Below are positions 19,584-31,696 of a stretch of DNA of 64,000 nt, piece by piece (the stretch's first letter is position 1; the number at the start of each line of letters is the position of its first letter). The DNA comes from Dipteris shenzhenensis. Lineage: Eukaryota; Polypodiophyta; Polypodiopsida; Gleicheniales. The position numbers and the translations under genes were made by a program. The DNA lies in assembly GCA_047967505.1 (NCBI GenBank), contig CM106539.1; one strand, given 5' to 3'. The notes beneath the pieces were generated by a model that was not told the origin of the DNA, made no database searches, and saw only the letters and a list, made by a program, of their open reading frames with translations.

Positions 19584-22090
19584 TCCCTTTCCTTCCACTG
19601 AGGCATCAAGATCCTCAAGCAAGAGATTGTGTGATTGAGAAATTGAGTTTAAGAGTTTTTGAGAAACTGGGAGTTCATTTCATTCACTTCTGCTTCCTTG
19701 AGAGAATTTCCGTCGAATTCTACTCATCCTGTCATTAAGAGTTTTCTAGTTGTGTGTGAGAGAGAGAGAGGTTTCATCTCTTTGCTGATTAGGAGAGAGA
19801 GATTCTTAAACTCCACTGAGAGATTTCATTCAAGTCTTAGGGAGAGATACGATAGGAATTATAATCTCTTTTTAAATCTGAGAAAAGGAGATAGAGAAGT
19901 GTTTTTCTTCTCCATTTGTTCTCTATTCAATGGGAAAGAGTACTTGAGAGGTTGACCTAAACTTCTACAGTGACTATAAGCCTCCAACAGCAACTAAGGT
20001 TGCAAGCTTAAGGCATACCTCAATGACCTATAGCCCAAAGCGACTACAGTAACAGCACAGCGCATGTTCATTGCCACAGCATTGTCAAATGGCTTCTTTG
20101 CATTAACGACTCCATCATGACCCAGACAATAGACTTTCAAGCAATGAGCTCCTCAGCTGACTATCCAAGGCCGACTACTAGCACAACCAACAAATGCCAT
20201 CTGCATACGCAATGATGATCGGCCTCCCAAATGACAGCACTTGCTAGCGAATCTCCATCAAGCACAAGCAATGACTCAATGCTAACAGAGCTGGCTCCCT
20301 AGTGAGATGGTTGCTCATAGGCAAAGAGCTCCTTCAGTTGCTCTTACACCGCATGCAACAAGCCCTCAACGACAAAATCCTTCAATGTACCTCACCATCA
20401 AAGAACTAGCAAGGGAGACTCCACAACTCAATGGCTCCTACGAGCCCAACACAACACAACACTAGCTCTAGCAGACAAGCTCAGCATCTTTGGCCAACGA
20501 GCATATCTAGAATGACTATGACCTCGCTGCTCCAATGACCTAAGCTAGCAAGCTACAATTCCCTCAATATACAGCACGACTGACCAGCAATGCCAGACAT
20601 GCCGAACGAGCTCACAAGCAGGTGCCCCTGCAAACCTACAATGTCAAGGACTATAACAGCACAACGATCAACGACGGCAATGGGGAGAGATGGAATCTTC
20701 ATGATTATGTCGCATCTTGAGAGATTCCGATGAAACCCTATGAGATTCGAATGAGGGTGGCTCATCTAACCACTTGGTCATCAATCTAGCACGTGGTAGC
20801 CTATCTTGAAGGGCCACGCATTATTTGCCATGTAGGCAGCCTGGCACTATTGGCAGCCCATTGGCACCTTATCCTGTCACGTAAGCACATCTCTAGCACT
20901 ACCACATCATCTACCTAAATGGCCACATCATCATCGACCTGTGTAAAGTGCCACATCACCCTTATCTAACACGTGTCATGTCTACCACATTAGCAGTGCT
21001 GCCCAGATGCCACATCACCACCAACTCCACATCATCAGCTGACCTCATTACCACATCAACAAGACCACATCAGCAGTTACTAGTCAACTATCATGTTAGC
21101 TAGTTCAATCATCTAACATGTCATCATCCGAGGCAGTAGAGCCACGACATCTGCCATGTCATAGTACCACGTGGCATAGCCCCTGCCAAGCACAGTTGCC
21201 TCTCCACAGGCACCCTTGGCACCTCTCATGTGATCACAGGTGCCACTTAAGCACAGTGCTCCATAGGCACAACCCTTCACAAGCCCTGTCCTGCATGTGA
21301 CTCCACCTGCCACATCATCAGTTCCCCCTTTTTGCCCTTCCACCTAGATCAAGCTATATCTCTTGGTCCTGGAAGAATTTGAGGGTGCTCCAAAAAGAAA
21401 AAACACTCAATTTTTTGTGCTCTATGTGCTCCTTGCATCACACACACATTTTGGTGCATGTATCACACATATTTCAGCCTTAAAACAAAATCCACTTCTT
21501 GCATGCACACAAGCCTCCACATTGACACATCTGACACAACACCTAAAACGACCAAACGAAAAGAAATTATTTGCTGCTTTCCATCGCTTTACAGTTAGTC
21601 TAAATTTAGATCAGAGTATATTAGATCATCCTTAGAGAGAACTCCAAAGTAGCCAATCGAAGCCATGTCCAAAAATTCCCAAATAGTTCCTACTCAGAGT
21701 TAGTCCCCCTACGCTCACATGTGGTTTCACATCATCACATTTCTTGAAGCCCGACCACCTTTAGTTTAGTGAGTATATCCCACAGTGTTCAGAGGAATCG
21801 GTCGGTTGATCAGCGGGTAAGTTGCACGTTGCTTGATTTTTGCACTCACATGCCATCATTGTAAAGCCTATTGGCTATTTTATGGCATTGTGCACAATAT
21901 TTGAGCCTTGTAAATCGTTGTGGCTATTCTTGGCATCATTTTCCACAATCCCGATAAACAAATTGTATTATATATTGTAGTTCTATCTTTATCGATAATT
22001 CAGATTTCAATTGATATAGACAATGTTTTGTAGTTTATTCAGACAATTCAGACAGTGATTTTCACAGCACTTTTAGTACTATCTTGCACC
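19584..22090 (+). other. Unusually long leader region of copia B
   Basis: About 2.5 kb separates the primer site from the gag ATG. A short GA-rich part (19,753-19,970) is followed by about 1 kb of irregular short-word sequence. No long ORF is present. The length suggests acquired sequence or an insertion, but no terminal repeats of an inserted element were recognised. Confidence 0.5.
20850..21320 (+). repeat. Irregular CCACATCA-word array
   Basis: Within about 470 bp the plus strand holds at least eight exact CCACATCA words, often extended as GCCACATCATC or GCCACATCACC, plus related words such as CCACGTGG and ACACGTGT. Spacing is irregular, so this is a clustered motif rather than a simple tandem repeat. 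It lies in the copia B leader. Confidence 0.65.
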
Positions 22091-23060
22091 ATGCCTATGA
22101 CTAGCAACCTCAATTTGGAGGCATCTACTAAGCTAGACAACTCCAACTAAGGAACATGGAAATATCTAATGGAGACCATTCTTATACTTCCGAACAAATG
22201 GGAGTATGTCGATAGGTCTATACCTAGCCCATATGACGATTCAACAACAACTCCTACCATTGTTGCAACACACTTTAGAACAAATGGGAGTATGTCAATA
22301 GGTTTATACCTAGCCCTTATGACGATTCAACAACTCCTCCTACCATTGCTGCAACACATGCAGAAGTGTCTACACCTACACCAACGGTGTCCACACCTAC
22401 AGTCCACACCTACAGTAGATCCTACCATTGCTCGAGCACGAGCAAAATGGGACAAGAAATAAAAATATGCATATCATTTGATCAAACAAAATGTGCAAGA
22501 TGTTATGCTTGGATAGCTCAACACAGTGGACATCCCCAAAGAAGCATGGGATACATTTGCAGCTCTTTATGAGTCTACAACTAGGATTCTCGCCGTGAGA
22601 AACCAAATCAACTAGATTTTCTACAACAACAATAAAACTGGTTGGCATGCTTATGTACTCAGAATCAAGGCTTACAACAATCAACTCATAGTAGCAGTAG
22701 GAGAGACTATGAATCTTGTAGAAATGGTTCAAGTCACCCTTAATGGACTAGGAGAGGGATACAAGAATCTAGTCTAAAGTATTGCCATTTAGGGGCAAAT
22801 TCCAACATAAGAACTACTAAAGTTAGTATTATTTGGCGAAGAACTCAGGACTCATGCCATTCAAGCATGCAAAGGTCATTCCAATGATCGAGCAATCATA
22901 GCTTCAGACAAAGGTAAAGGAAGAGGAAGCGACAGAGGTAGAGCATCTGAGAAAAGTGGTAATCATCATCAAAATTAGTAGCAGCATCAGCATCAACATC
23001 AACATCCAAGAGCATATCATTCCAACAGAGGAAGATTTCAAGAAGAGGGAATGCATCCAC
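22091..23060 (+). pseudogene. Broken gag gene of copia B
   Basis: Gag probably starts at the ATG at 22091 (MPMTSNLNLEASTKLD). The codon at 22148-22150 is TAA where related gags usually have Tyr in a YGTW motif. An 86-bp tandem duplication at 22192-22356 breaks the frame. Further pieces follow in shifting frames, including IPKEAWDTFAALY and VTLNGLGEGYKNL, both typical of copia gag, and a basic stretch rich in Gly and Arg near 22,915-22,960. Several stops interrupt it, so no functional gag is made. Confidence 0.75.
22192..22356 (+). repeat. 86-bp tandem duplication inside gag
   Basis: Two copies beginning GAACAAATGGGAGTATGTC start at 22192 and 22278. The 86-bp period is not a multiple of three, so the duplication shifts the gag frame. 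A smaller repeat of TCCACACCTACAGT follows near 22,390-22,420. Confidence 0.85.
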
Positions 23061-23064
23061 CAAC

Positions 23065-23810
23065 GTGTCAAACATTCAGTGCAACTACGGTCATAAGTTT
23101 GGGCACTATGAAAGAGATTGCTGTAAGAAGAAGTACGAGCAAGGAGGTCAATCTAGCAGCAAAATTGAGGGAATTTTCATGGAACAGGAAATCGTTGCAG
23201 TGGAAATTCAAGTCACAATCATTATGCCAAATTCCAATGAGCCTCAAAATATATATCTTACAAGTGAGGATATGCATAAGACTGATATAGTGTATCTTGA
23301 CATTGATTGGAATTCAAAAGGGGAATGCAATTATCGTGTTGGTCAACCTGATCAAGATCCTTGGTACATCGATAGTGGTGCATCATCTCACATGACAAAG
23401 CATCAAGAATGGTTTATAGATGTGAAACCATTAGAAGGACAAAAGAACGTTATCTACACGGCAGATAACACACCAAATGTAGTCCAAGGGAAAGGCATTG
23501 TCCCTATGAACAATTTCATTGGTAGATAAGGATTGGTGAAAGACGTACTCTATGTTGCGAAGCTCAACAAAAACCTCTTGTCAGTTGGGCAAATGACAAA
23601 ACACAACTACAAAGTCATCTTTGATGGAGATGAATGTACTATCAGAAACAAATCTAGAGGATATCAACTAGTAGAAAAAGCAATGAAGGACATGCCATTT
23701 CAGCTCAACAGGAACTGATGCCACTTTCTGCAGTATGGCACAAGAGATATGGATATGTCAAATTCAAAAAGCTTGATATAAGTCAGAAACCATAATATGG
23801 CATGTTAGAT
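23065..23810 (+). pseudogene. Copia B zinc knuckle, protease and pre-integrase remnant
   Basis: The open frame 23065-23529 carries CNYGHKFGHYERDC at 23080-23121, a CCHC knuckle whose second Cys is Gly. It then has protease motif WYIDSGASSHMTKH (about 23,362-23,403) with an intact DSGA active site. A stop ends this frame after NNFIGR. The following frame from 23533 reads LVKDVLYVAKLNKNLLSVGQ, the pre-integrase region, and is followed by a decayed WHKRYGY. Similarity fades at about 23,810, before the integrase core. Confidence 0.8.
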
Positions 23811-24598
23811 TTCAAATTTACCTTAAATGGTGAAAAGATTGGTTGGCATTCAAATTATTTGGCATTTGCAAGTTCTTGCTTTAAGAAATGGACAACATTG
23901 AAAATGTGGTGTAATTTATTTTGATGCTTTTACTAAGCTTCCATGTCTAAATTTTTCAAACAATATTTGGGACCTTAGGATTTAGGTTTTTTCTTTTTAG
24001 GGTTTGGATATTTATAGAAATAAGAAAACCCAAAATATGGATTCTGATAGATTACCTTAAGTACCTTTACATGGAGGAACGCAAGTTTGTGAAGTAGTTT
24101 TGGCTTGTTTTAGTGTAATCCTACAGAGGACAGGTTTAGGGATGTAGATACCAAGGACCTCCTAGAATTCCAAATCAAGGGGAACACTAGCAATAGGTTC
24201 TTGTCTTGGGCGATGACCTTCATCTTCCTTATCTAGGAAGAAAATTCAGAGGAAGAAGCCTCACCCTCAAGCACCCCCTCTACTAGATCTATTGATATCC
24301 TTATCCCCATATCAAGATCTAACTTGTACATGGAAGAGATTCTTAACCAAGAAAGGGAGCAGATGGAAGCAACTGAAGCATTAGGCATACTTTATAACTC
24401 TTACCAACATAATGCGTGTATTTTTTGTATCAAAGATAGATGACCCAACATTGGACATATGGTCACTAACCCCCTCCTCATTAATGGGGAGAAGAGTATG
24501 TTTTCCTCCATGACATCAAGGTGATTTTTGCATTGCAAGAGGATTAGGAACTAGGGGTGCTATGTGGGTTTGATGTTGACACAAGTGCCCAAGATCCT
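23811..24598. other. Intergenic DNA, nothing recognised
   Basis: No supported gene. Short coding-like stretches around 24,240-24,480 (plus strand) could be retroelement remains but lack a diagnostic motif. Confidence 0.35.
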
Positions 24599-24731
24599 AG
24601 AATTTTGGGATTAGATGACCATATGATGGAAGAATTTCTTTTGGGATTAGATGACCATATGATGGAAGAATTTCTTTTGACCATATGATGGAAGACTTTC
24701 TTTTGACCAAATGATGGAAGACTTTCTATTG
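24599..24731 (+). repeat. Nested short tandem repeat
   Basis: A 40-bp unit with TTGGGATTAGATGACCATAT is present twice, followed by a shorter unit, GATGGAAGACTTTCTTTTGA, repeated with changes. All units share the core ATGATGGAAGA. Confidence 0.85.
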
Positions 24732-26425
24732 ATGAGGATCGCTACATTGAAGGACACAAACATGTCAGTATATGATGTGCAACCCTTCAACATAGAAGCT
24801 ACCACTTCTCAGACAAAACAAGGGAAAGCTTCCACCTCTCAGATGGAATAGGATATAGCTAAGAGGTCTCTCAACATTGAAAGATCAAAAGGAATAGAAG
24901 TTATAATGCTATAATAGTAAGTTTGAACAATATTTTGATGATCTTTGGTATAATGTGTTATGTTGCTCTTCTAATCTAATGTTTTTTAAATTGTAAAATA
25001 AGGCATTTGAGATTGATAAGTTCTCATCTTGATGCGGCAATGCTCATAGCACATTTGGACAAGATTACTCTTTGGCCTACTACTTTGGTCAAGTGGGACA
25101 ACACATTGTGGTCTTCCACAGTAAATTTTCACCTTAAGGGTCTATCCAACACTATTGGGAATGCTGACAAGGTTATTTTGGTCTGCCACTTGGCTTCATC
25201 AACACATTTGCCTCAATATTCATTGCATGGCATTGACAGAATAGTAGGAGAGGATAATCTCAATGCTACTACTAACAGGTTTACATCTAAAAACTTATTT
25301 GATAATTTAAAGGTTTCTATTCTAGATGTATTGAAATTAGCTAAGATGAGAGACAGGCTATGAGGCCTCTTTGTGATACGATTTGCAATACAAACATCTT
25401 TTTTTTATAATCTTCTCTATGAGGCCTCTACTTAATGGATAAAAGTTTTTTGTATGTTAATCTATTGTTTTTATTCTTTTGTATCTTACAGTTATATTTA
25501 TTTTGAATCATCATTGTTTGTGATATTTGTCTAACAATTATATCATATTCCATGCAATATTCAAATCATATTCCATCCAATTAATGGTTGTTAACACTTC
25601 ATCCATTGTTTGAAAGCATTATGATGTAATTTCCAAGTCAATAAAGTTTTCTCAGCATGCTTTGGACACTATAATGATCATTTTTTACAAATCCACAAGG
25701 AATTCGACCATGTCACAAAAGGGAAAATTATGCCACCTGCAAGAGAAAAATCCTTATCCATGACTATGACATGACTTGTGTGAATGGCACACAAGTGCAT
25801 GTATTCAAAAAGTCAATTATTACTTGCATTGTAGCCTCCAAGATTGCCCCCATAGCGCTTGTAGAAAACCTCACATCATCCTTACAGTTTTGTCTGATCT
25901 CACATACAACACATTGGAAAGGAGCATGCACAGTCAAATCATCAATTCTTCACTATAGTTTCTTGATTTCTTTAAGTGCCCTTGTACTTGGGTTTGTGCA
26001 ATGATGCTTCTTCATCTTTAGTGGAGGCTCTAACGGTACCCACACATGGCTCCATGGCCTCTTATTTGTCTTGAATTTCCTCCTTTGCTCTTCCATTGCT
26101 TGTGCTTCCCCATCTTTCTCATCTTGTTGGTGTGCCTATTTCAAACTTTCCCCCTATTCTCGAATATCGTCCTTATGATGAGACTTTCTTGGTGTAATCT
26201 TCCTTCTCACCTATGGAGCTTTAGCTGCTATACTGGAGGGGGAAGAGATACTGTTGGAGGTGGTTTAGGTATTATATCCAAGATTGGAGTTTCTTGTCCC
26301 TGTAACAAAGAAAGATTTGGACGCAACATGGACTTCCTTTCGGTCTGCTTTATTACAAGTCCTCCAGCAAGGTTCCTGATGTCTTGAAGATTTCCAAGTA
26401 GTGTTTAGCAACATGATCAACTGGG
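24732..26425. other. Intergenic DNA with unassigned ORFs
   Basis: Plus-strand frames of 60-118 codons (25007-25363, 25771-26004, 26046-26387) show no domain that I recognise. No splice-site pattern or terminal repeats support a gene. Confidence 0.35.
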
Positions 26426-26429
26426 GGAG

Positions 26430-26800
26430 AGGGTTAGTAGTGAGGGGATTTCTCATGGAGAGGGGTGGTCTGAGCTGATTTCTCATGGGGAGGAGAGGGC
26501 TAAGGGATTTCTCATGGGAAGGAGAGGGCTAAGGGATTAGTCATGGGGAGGGGAGGGCTCCCGAGAGATATTAGTGTCAGAAGAGGGCTCATAGGATGGA
26601 TTAGTGTCAATAAGAGAGGGGAGGGAGGTATCACAAGAGATATCAGTGTCAAAAGAGGGCTCATAGGAGGGATTAATGTCAATAATTGAGGGATCATGGG
26701 ATGGATTATTGTCAGGGGAGGACTCGTGGGAGGGATTTGTGCCAGGGCAGGACTCCTAAGAGGGATTCCTATCAGAGAGGACTCATGGGAGAGATTTGTT
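26430..26800. repeat. G-rich minisatellite cluster
   Basis: Two related families of imperfect repeats. At 26,440-26,560, units of about 35 bp share TTTCTCATGGG and GAGAGGGCTAAGG. At 26,570-26,800, units of about 30 bp share AGGGCTCAT, GGGATGGATTA and GTGTCA. The Pro/Leu/Ile-rich minus-strand ORF over it is a product of the repeat. Confidence 0.75.
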
Positions 26801-28445
26801 TCACTCATAGAGAAGTGGGAGGAGGCCATGGAGCTACATGAGATTGTGGAGCTGGAGGAAGAAGATTGGGATGAAGTAATAATGTGGCATCCACCAGACA
26901 TGCACTGTATTCAGTGTAGAGTAGAATACAATCACAATATAGACTCAAATTCTTATTGGACCCTTTTTCTCCCTTGTCTTTATGAATTTCTTTCCCTTGA
27001 GTTATGATGCCTTTGCCTTTTTAGACTTTAGGATCCTACCTAGTAAACGTCTAAAAAACCAATCAACCACCCTGTGCAATGCTATGCTACGAGTGACACT
27101 AGCACAATGCCTTAAGTTCTTAAAGTAGGTTGCCTTGGCTTGATAGTGTGGTTTCTCCATGCCTTATGTATTCCAAATAGAAAGAGGGCCCCAATTCTAT
27201 ACACACCATGGTCCATGTGCATAGAAAATATGTTGCACACATGATGAACATCATTTTAGTAATAAAAAATGTTAATAAAACAAGTGCTAAAGGTTATGAT
27301 GGTGATAGGATTACCATTTATTGCATAAAATGCAAATCCCCCCATGATTTTACCATGAATTACATAAAATCTTTCAAATCCTTTCATAATGCATTTTGTC
27401 GATTTGACCCCGACCAAGCAATTTTATTAATGCATTGAGTTTTGGCTCTCTCAAAGTTGTTGTTTGAGGATTTTAAGCCTTATTGGCTATGCATGCACAC
27501 ATGAAGACTTTCCAATATTCCCAACCCAAGGTACTTTGAGACAATATGTTTTTCTTTCTCAAGATTGTGATTGGATACAAATCTTCTTGTCTTTCGAAAA
27601 CCCATGGACGCTTTGGCAAGAAGATTTTGTTACCTTGGTCATTTTCTTGTCCACCTTAAGTTTGCATGTTCTCTATGAAATCCCATCTCTGGAAGTAGCT
27701 CTTCAGCTTCTACATTGCAACATGTAGATACTTCTTATGAAATTAGATTCCAAGCATAAACAAGCAAATATAACAACTGCATTGTGTTATACTTTGTTCA
27801 AGGGGATGGAAGTTGAGCAAAATTCCTCAATTCAATATGAGAAAGACATATGGTGGCTTGCAGCATTTGAGACTTCAAAGGAGTGCCATGAGACATTGGA
27901 GTGGGTTTCCAGAGAGAATAGGAATCCCATCAATACTTTGAAGACAAGAGGGAATGAAAACATTGACAGTGGATGAGCATGGAACATTTCGAGTTGAATG
28001 GAATCTTGTTGGTGATTTGAAGACACTCGAGTGCTTGCCCAATGCTTTCATGGTTGTGATATGGGGGTAGATTCAATATTCACATCCCTGTATTGCATGT
28101 CTTTGAACAGAAGAAAAAGTAGGATTACAATGGGAGGATGGCACTCTCTCTTGTAACCAAATGCTAGCCCCCAATTATGACAAGAAGGATCTAAAGTGGG
28201 ATTGGATCCACTAGACAGGGTACACATATATACTTTACATATAGAACTGTGCATACTTGATTCATTGAAAAATGCATCCATGTACTGCAATTATCTTTCC
28301 TAACCTTCAATCCCAAAGGTCTTTCGCTCATCTTTTGCACCGTTCAAGTTGTTTTCTTCCCTCATTTCTTATTTATGGCCCATTGAACTTGGCAGTAGAT
28401 AGATCTTTCCAAAGATCTCTTGTTTCAACCATCTTACAGAATGAT
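26801..28445. other. Intergenic DNA with unassigned ORFs
   Basis: Several plus-strand frames of 75-90 codons occur (27208-27438, 27464-27727, 27737-27976) without a recognisable domain. They could be parts of one decayed coding sequence, but no family could be named. Confidence 0.35.
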
Positions 28446-28447
28446 TC

Positions 28448-28512
28448 TTGTCACTCCATGTCCAATGCGTGTCACTTCAAGTCCAATGTGTGTCACTCCA
28501 AGTCCAATGCAT
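28448..28512 (+). repeat. Three-copy 24-bp tandem repeat
   Basis: Units of the form GTCACTCCAAGTCCAATG with a TGT/CGT ending are repeated three times with single-base differences. Confidence 0.85.
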
Positions 28513-29850
28513 TGGCTTTGTTATGAAGATCCTTGGTCTACCTTTGAAGGTCCTCTATAGAGTTGTGCATTTTGACAATTGTACTATTTCCTAAATGTGT
28601 TGATTAGCGTTTTGCTCAAGAGTTATATAACTCTCCCCTCTTAGTCAAGTTCAGATGTTACAACCAACTTCTAGAAGTCTCAATTACGTATTGATGTATT
28701 CCCAAGCGCAACGATTATTAATTTATGTTTCAGGTTCTTTATGCAGTGTTAATCGACTATTAGCAAGTAAATTGAAAAGATTGGTGATGTAGAATTAAAC
28801 AATCAGATGGCCAAGTTTTGCCACAATCAATCCTAGTACTGAAGGTTCTTGAGAGGAACATCAGCAGGCAGAGGGTACTCATGCTTCAACAACCATGCCA
28901 AGCTCGAATTTCAGTGGTAATGAGATGCTATGAGGGTAGGACCTTAAGCCATCTACCACATTGTTTCCTCTTGATATGGGGGCTAAGACTACATTAGGAT
29001 TTAATGTCGTAAGAAGGAGATCTTATTGGTGTCCAAAATTATCCACCAAGGGAGCACGATTTAGCAAGGTTGCTTAAGTTGACTTTCATTGCTTGTGAAA
29101 GTTGACTTTGTGAGCTGACTTTCTTTCACATGCTCTCGGTTATATCCGGAGTAAGCATATGGCATTTCCAACATCTATTGTCAATGGATTTTGACTATCG
29201 ATTCCTATGGCTTCTCCACTCTTTCTCAAACACTACTTCCCACTCCCACGCAGTAGCTCATTTTCATCTACATGCAGGTACGCACTATTAAAGCTACATA
29301 TTCAGTAATGGGTTAACTCAATCCAATCAGTGCCCAAGGGATTTCTCTGGATTGAATTTCCTCTTTCATGCCGTAGAGATTACCACAGGAAAGAAAGGCC
29401 ACAGGAAAGAAAGGCCTATAGGCTCTTTGCGTTCCAGAGATGAAATAACTTCCTCAAGTTTAGTCAGGTTGCAGCAGCGAGTGATTATACAACTATTGTC
29501 TTGCCATATATTATCTACGAGCGTTTCACTAGCAGTCTGTTTAGAAATCTTTCTCGTCGCTCCCCATCTGAGTTTGTTGCTTAACAGGTCCTCAATCTCC
29601 CATTCTCTTCTTCTTTATACTCGCACTCACCACAGCGACACTAGCAAGAAGGCGTTCTTCCTAATCACCTTTTGGATCATGCTCATGCTTGTGCCTAGCT
29701 TTTGTTGAAATACAAGATGATGACGCAAGGAATTTATAAGAGTGAGGTGGCCTGCAGGTGGGCACGGCAGAGGACATACTAAACTTTTTTTGTTGGCCCT
29801 GATGTTCAATCTTTCCCTACTGTCAATTCCAGCTTCTCTAACATTCAAGC
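28513..29850. other. Intergenic DNA
   Basis: No supported gene. A short duplication of CCACAGGAAAGAAAGG lies at about 29,383-29,415. The plus-strand 118-codon frame at 29,352-29,708 has no recognised domain. Confidence 0.35.
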
Positions 29851-29854
29851 TTGC

Positions 29855-30115
29855 TATGGGGAGCAGTTCTGTAGAGAATCACTTGGAAGAACTGCTTATT
29901 ACACATATGTTGGAACGATAGACTTGTCTTCCCTTAGATTTTGAATCCATTTCCTCATAAGCGTTACCTGGCAGATAGTACATTTGGTTATGGGGAGCAC
30001 TCCTAGAGGAGTCACATGGAAGAGCTATTACTACAGACATGTTGGAATGATAGACTTGTCTACCTTCAGACATTCAACCCATTTTCTCACAAGCGTTACC
30101 TAATAGACAGTGTGG
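29855..30115 (+). repeat. 134-bp diverged tandem duplication
   Basis: Copies starting at 29855 and 29989 share TATGGGGAGCA, TATGTTGGAACGATAGACTT-like and AAGCGTTACCT blocks in the same order. Divergence of several percent plus small indels indicates an old event. Confidence 0.8.
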
Positions 30116-30945
30116 AACAGATGGTCATGCGAGACCGCAAGCCAGGCCTCTACTTTTCCATGTGTAAAACTTTACAAACTCAGTTCGAACGCCTTCTCCA
30201 TTTCTTAGGCTACTTCTACCGCTGTATATTTTAATTGTTTTACGTGATACAAACAAAAACGATAACGGAGCAGATGAGGGAGTCGATGCTCGTTATCACT
30301 AGATGTTTTGATTCAACGCTATAGTTCTCTGCCTATGATACTGAGCATTGGTAACAGCCCAAGATGGTTCCTAGAGGCCTCAATTTCCCAAATGTCTTCA
30401 ATGGATTATCGATAACCAGTTGTCAGACGGTTCCCGGGGCAATGCACAACTTTTCCTAGCCTTTGACAAACTTTTTAAGCACCATTGCTTGCGGTGTTGG
30501 GTTGAAAACGTGGAGTAGGTATGTACAGCAAGCAAAATTGTTGGTGCTTTTGTATTGAAATGGCCAACAACGAACATTGAAAGAGGTTGGACTTGCTTTT
30601 TCATTCATCCTCAGTCGGGCCAACCACCACTTAGATCCCCTCGTCAACCTTCAACCTTCTTATTAAGTTCATCAAATAATGCCAGGCATGGACAAAATTC
30701 TCTAAAGGCCAAATTAGAGGACAATTTACTTAAAGAGGTTCTACCAAGAGCCCAATGGTTTGTTAGCCATGTCTTTGAGTAGATCACATCAGAAGGCACA
30801 ACTTCATTTTTACATATACTTTTAGACTAGTTTTCACATAAAATATAAGAAAAAACCCAACCTTCGAAGCACAGATGAAAACATAAAAACAAGCAATTTT
30901 TGTGATATTTTTAAAGAAGATGAAACTAAAATTATAAAATTTAAG
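30116..30945. other. Intergenic DNA, nothing recognised
   Basis: Small ORFs only; AT-rich from about 30,800. Confidence 0.4.
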
Positions 30946-30948
30946 AAA

Positions 30949-31240
30949 AATAGGATTCAGCAATTGTAAACTCTCTTAATATTTATAATGGTGCTAATAA
31001 ACACCTTCAAAAGTTACAGTATTAAGCAAACTCTCACAATATTTATAAAGGTGTTGACAAACACCAAAAGTTACAATAAGCCTCAGATAAGCTACACCAA
31101 AAAATAAGATTCAGCAGTTATAAACTCTCTTAATATTTATAATGGTGTTTAGGAAACACCTTCAAAAGTTACAACTGGACATAGCAAACTCTCACAATAT
31201 TTATAAAGGTGTTAACAAATACCAAAAGTTACAATAAGCC
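30949..31240. repeat. Four-unit tandem repeat with internal palindromes
   Basis: Four units of about 60 bp start near 30,966, 31,026, 31,117 and 31,183. They share AAACTCTC, AATATTTATAA and AAAAGTTACA. Units 1 and 3 (TCTTAATATT) and units 2 and 4 (TCACAATATT) pair up, giving a higher-order dimer of about 150 bp. Each unit carries a near-palindrome such as GGTGTTGACAAACACC (31050-31065). Confidence 0.85.
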
Positions 31241-31245
31241 TTTCA

Positions 31246-31696
31246 CTAGAAGGCATTAATATTTTCTCGTGAAATCCTAGATTCAAGCCATTCAAGGGCT
31301 GAGTTCATCTCATCATCATCGATGTAGTTAAAACTACAAAAGAGAAGTAAGGAATTCTAAATTTTCTCCTATATAGCACTTTGTTTATTCCGAATGGCTT
31401 GCACTTCCTGGGGTGAAAATCTTTCATAATGAGCCATACGCGAAGATATCACTTAGAAATTCTATTAGTTCTCTCGTATATGAATGTAATATATCTATTT
31501 CACTAGTATACCTACTTATTTTTCCTCTCTCCTCCTTCTCTAAGCTCTTTTGACAAGCAAACTTGTCCTTCTCATATTGGGTTAACGGAGCTGGATGTCT
31601 CTTTCTCTCCTCCCTCTTTCCCTCATTCTCGGCGATCCATTCTTTTTTGGTGCTAATGGCTTGCTCGATGGTATCGATGACTTCAAAAAGATCCAT
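31246..31696 (-). pseudogene. Unrecognised coding-like sequence, broken
   Basis: Minus-strand ORF 31424-31696 (90 codons) is charged and probably helical (EWIAENEGKREERKRH, then QKSLEKEERGKISRY). After its stop, a shifted frame gives FSPQEVQAIRNKQ and, near the end, NYIDDDEMNSALEWLESR, stopping at 31246-31248. The amino-acid composition looks protein-like, but I do not recognise the family. It may be the tail of the larger unknown ORF cluster at 33.1-35.1 kb or a separate relic. Confidence 0.3.

Larger units (their letters stand above)
19384..23810 (+). mobile_element. Truncated Ty1/copia retrotransposon B
   Basis: Plus-strand order is LTR, primer site, a leader of about 2.5 kb, gag, zinc knuckle, protease and pre-integrase region, with recognisable coding ending at about 23,810. 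Integrase core, reverse transcriptase and the 3' LTR are not found. Stops and frameshifts occur throughout. Its pre-integrase stretch closely resembles the minus-strand fragment at 45.2-45.9 kb, so both belong to one family. Confidence 0.8.

Noticed and set aside
26512-26901. 129-codon minus-strand ORF (IHPM/SPLLTLI repeats)
   Set aside because: It is read through the G-rich minisatellite cluster, so the repeats are DNA-level.
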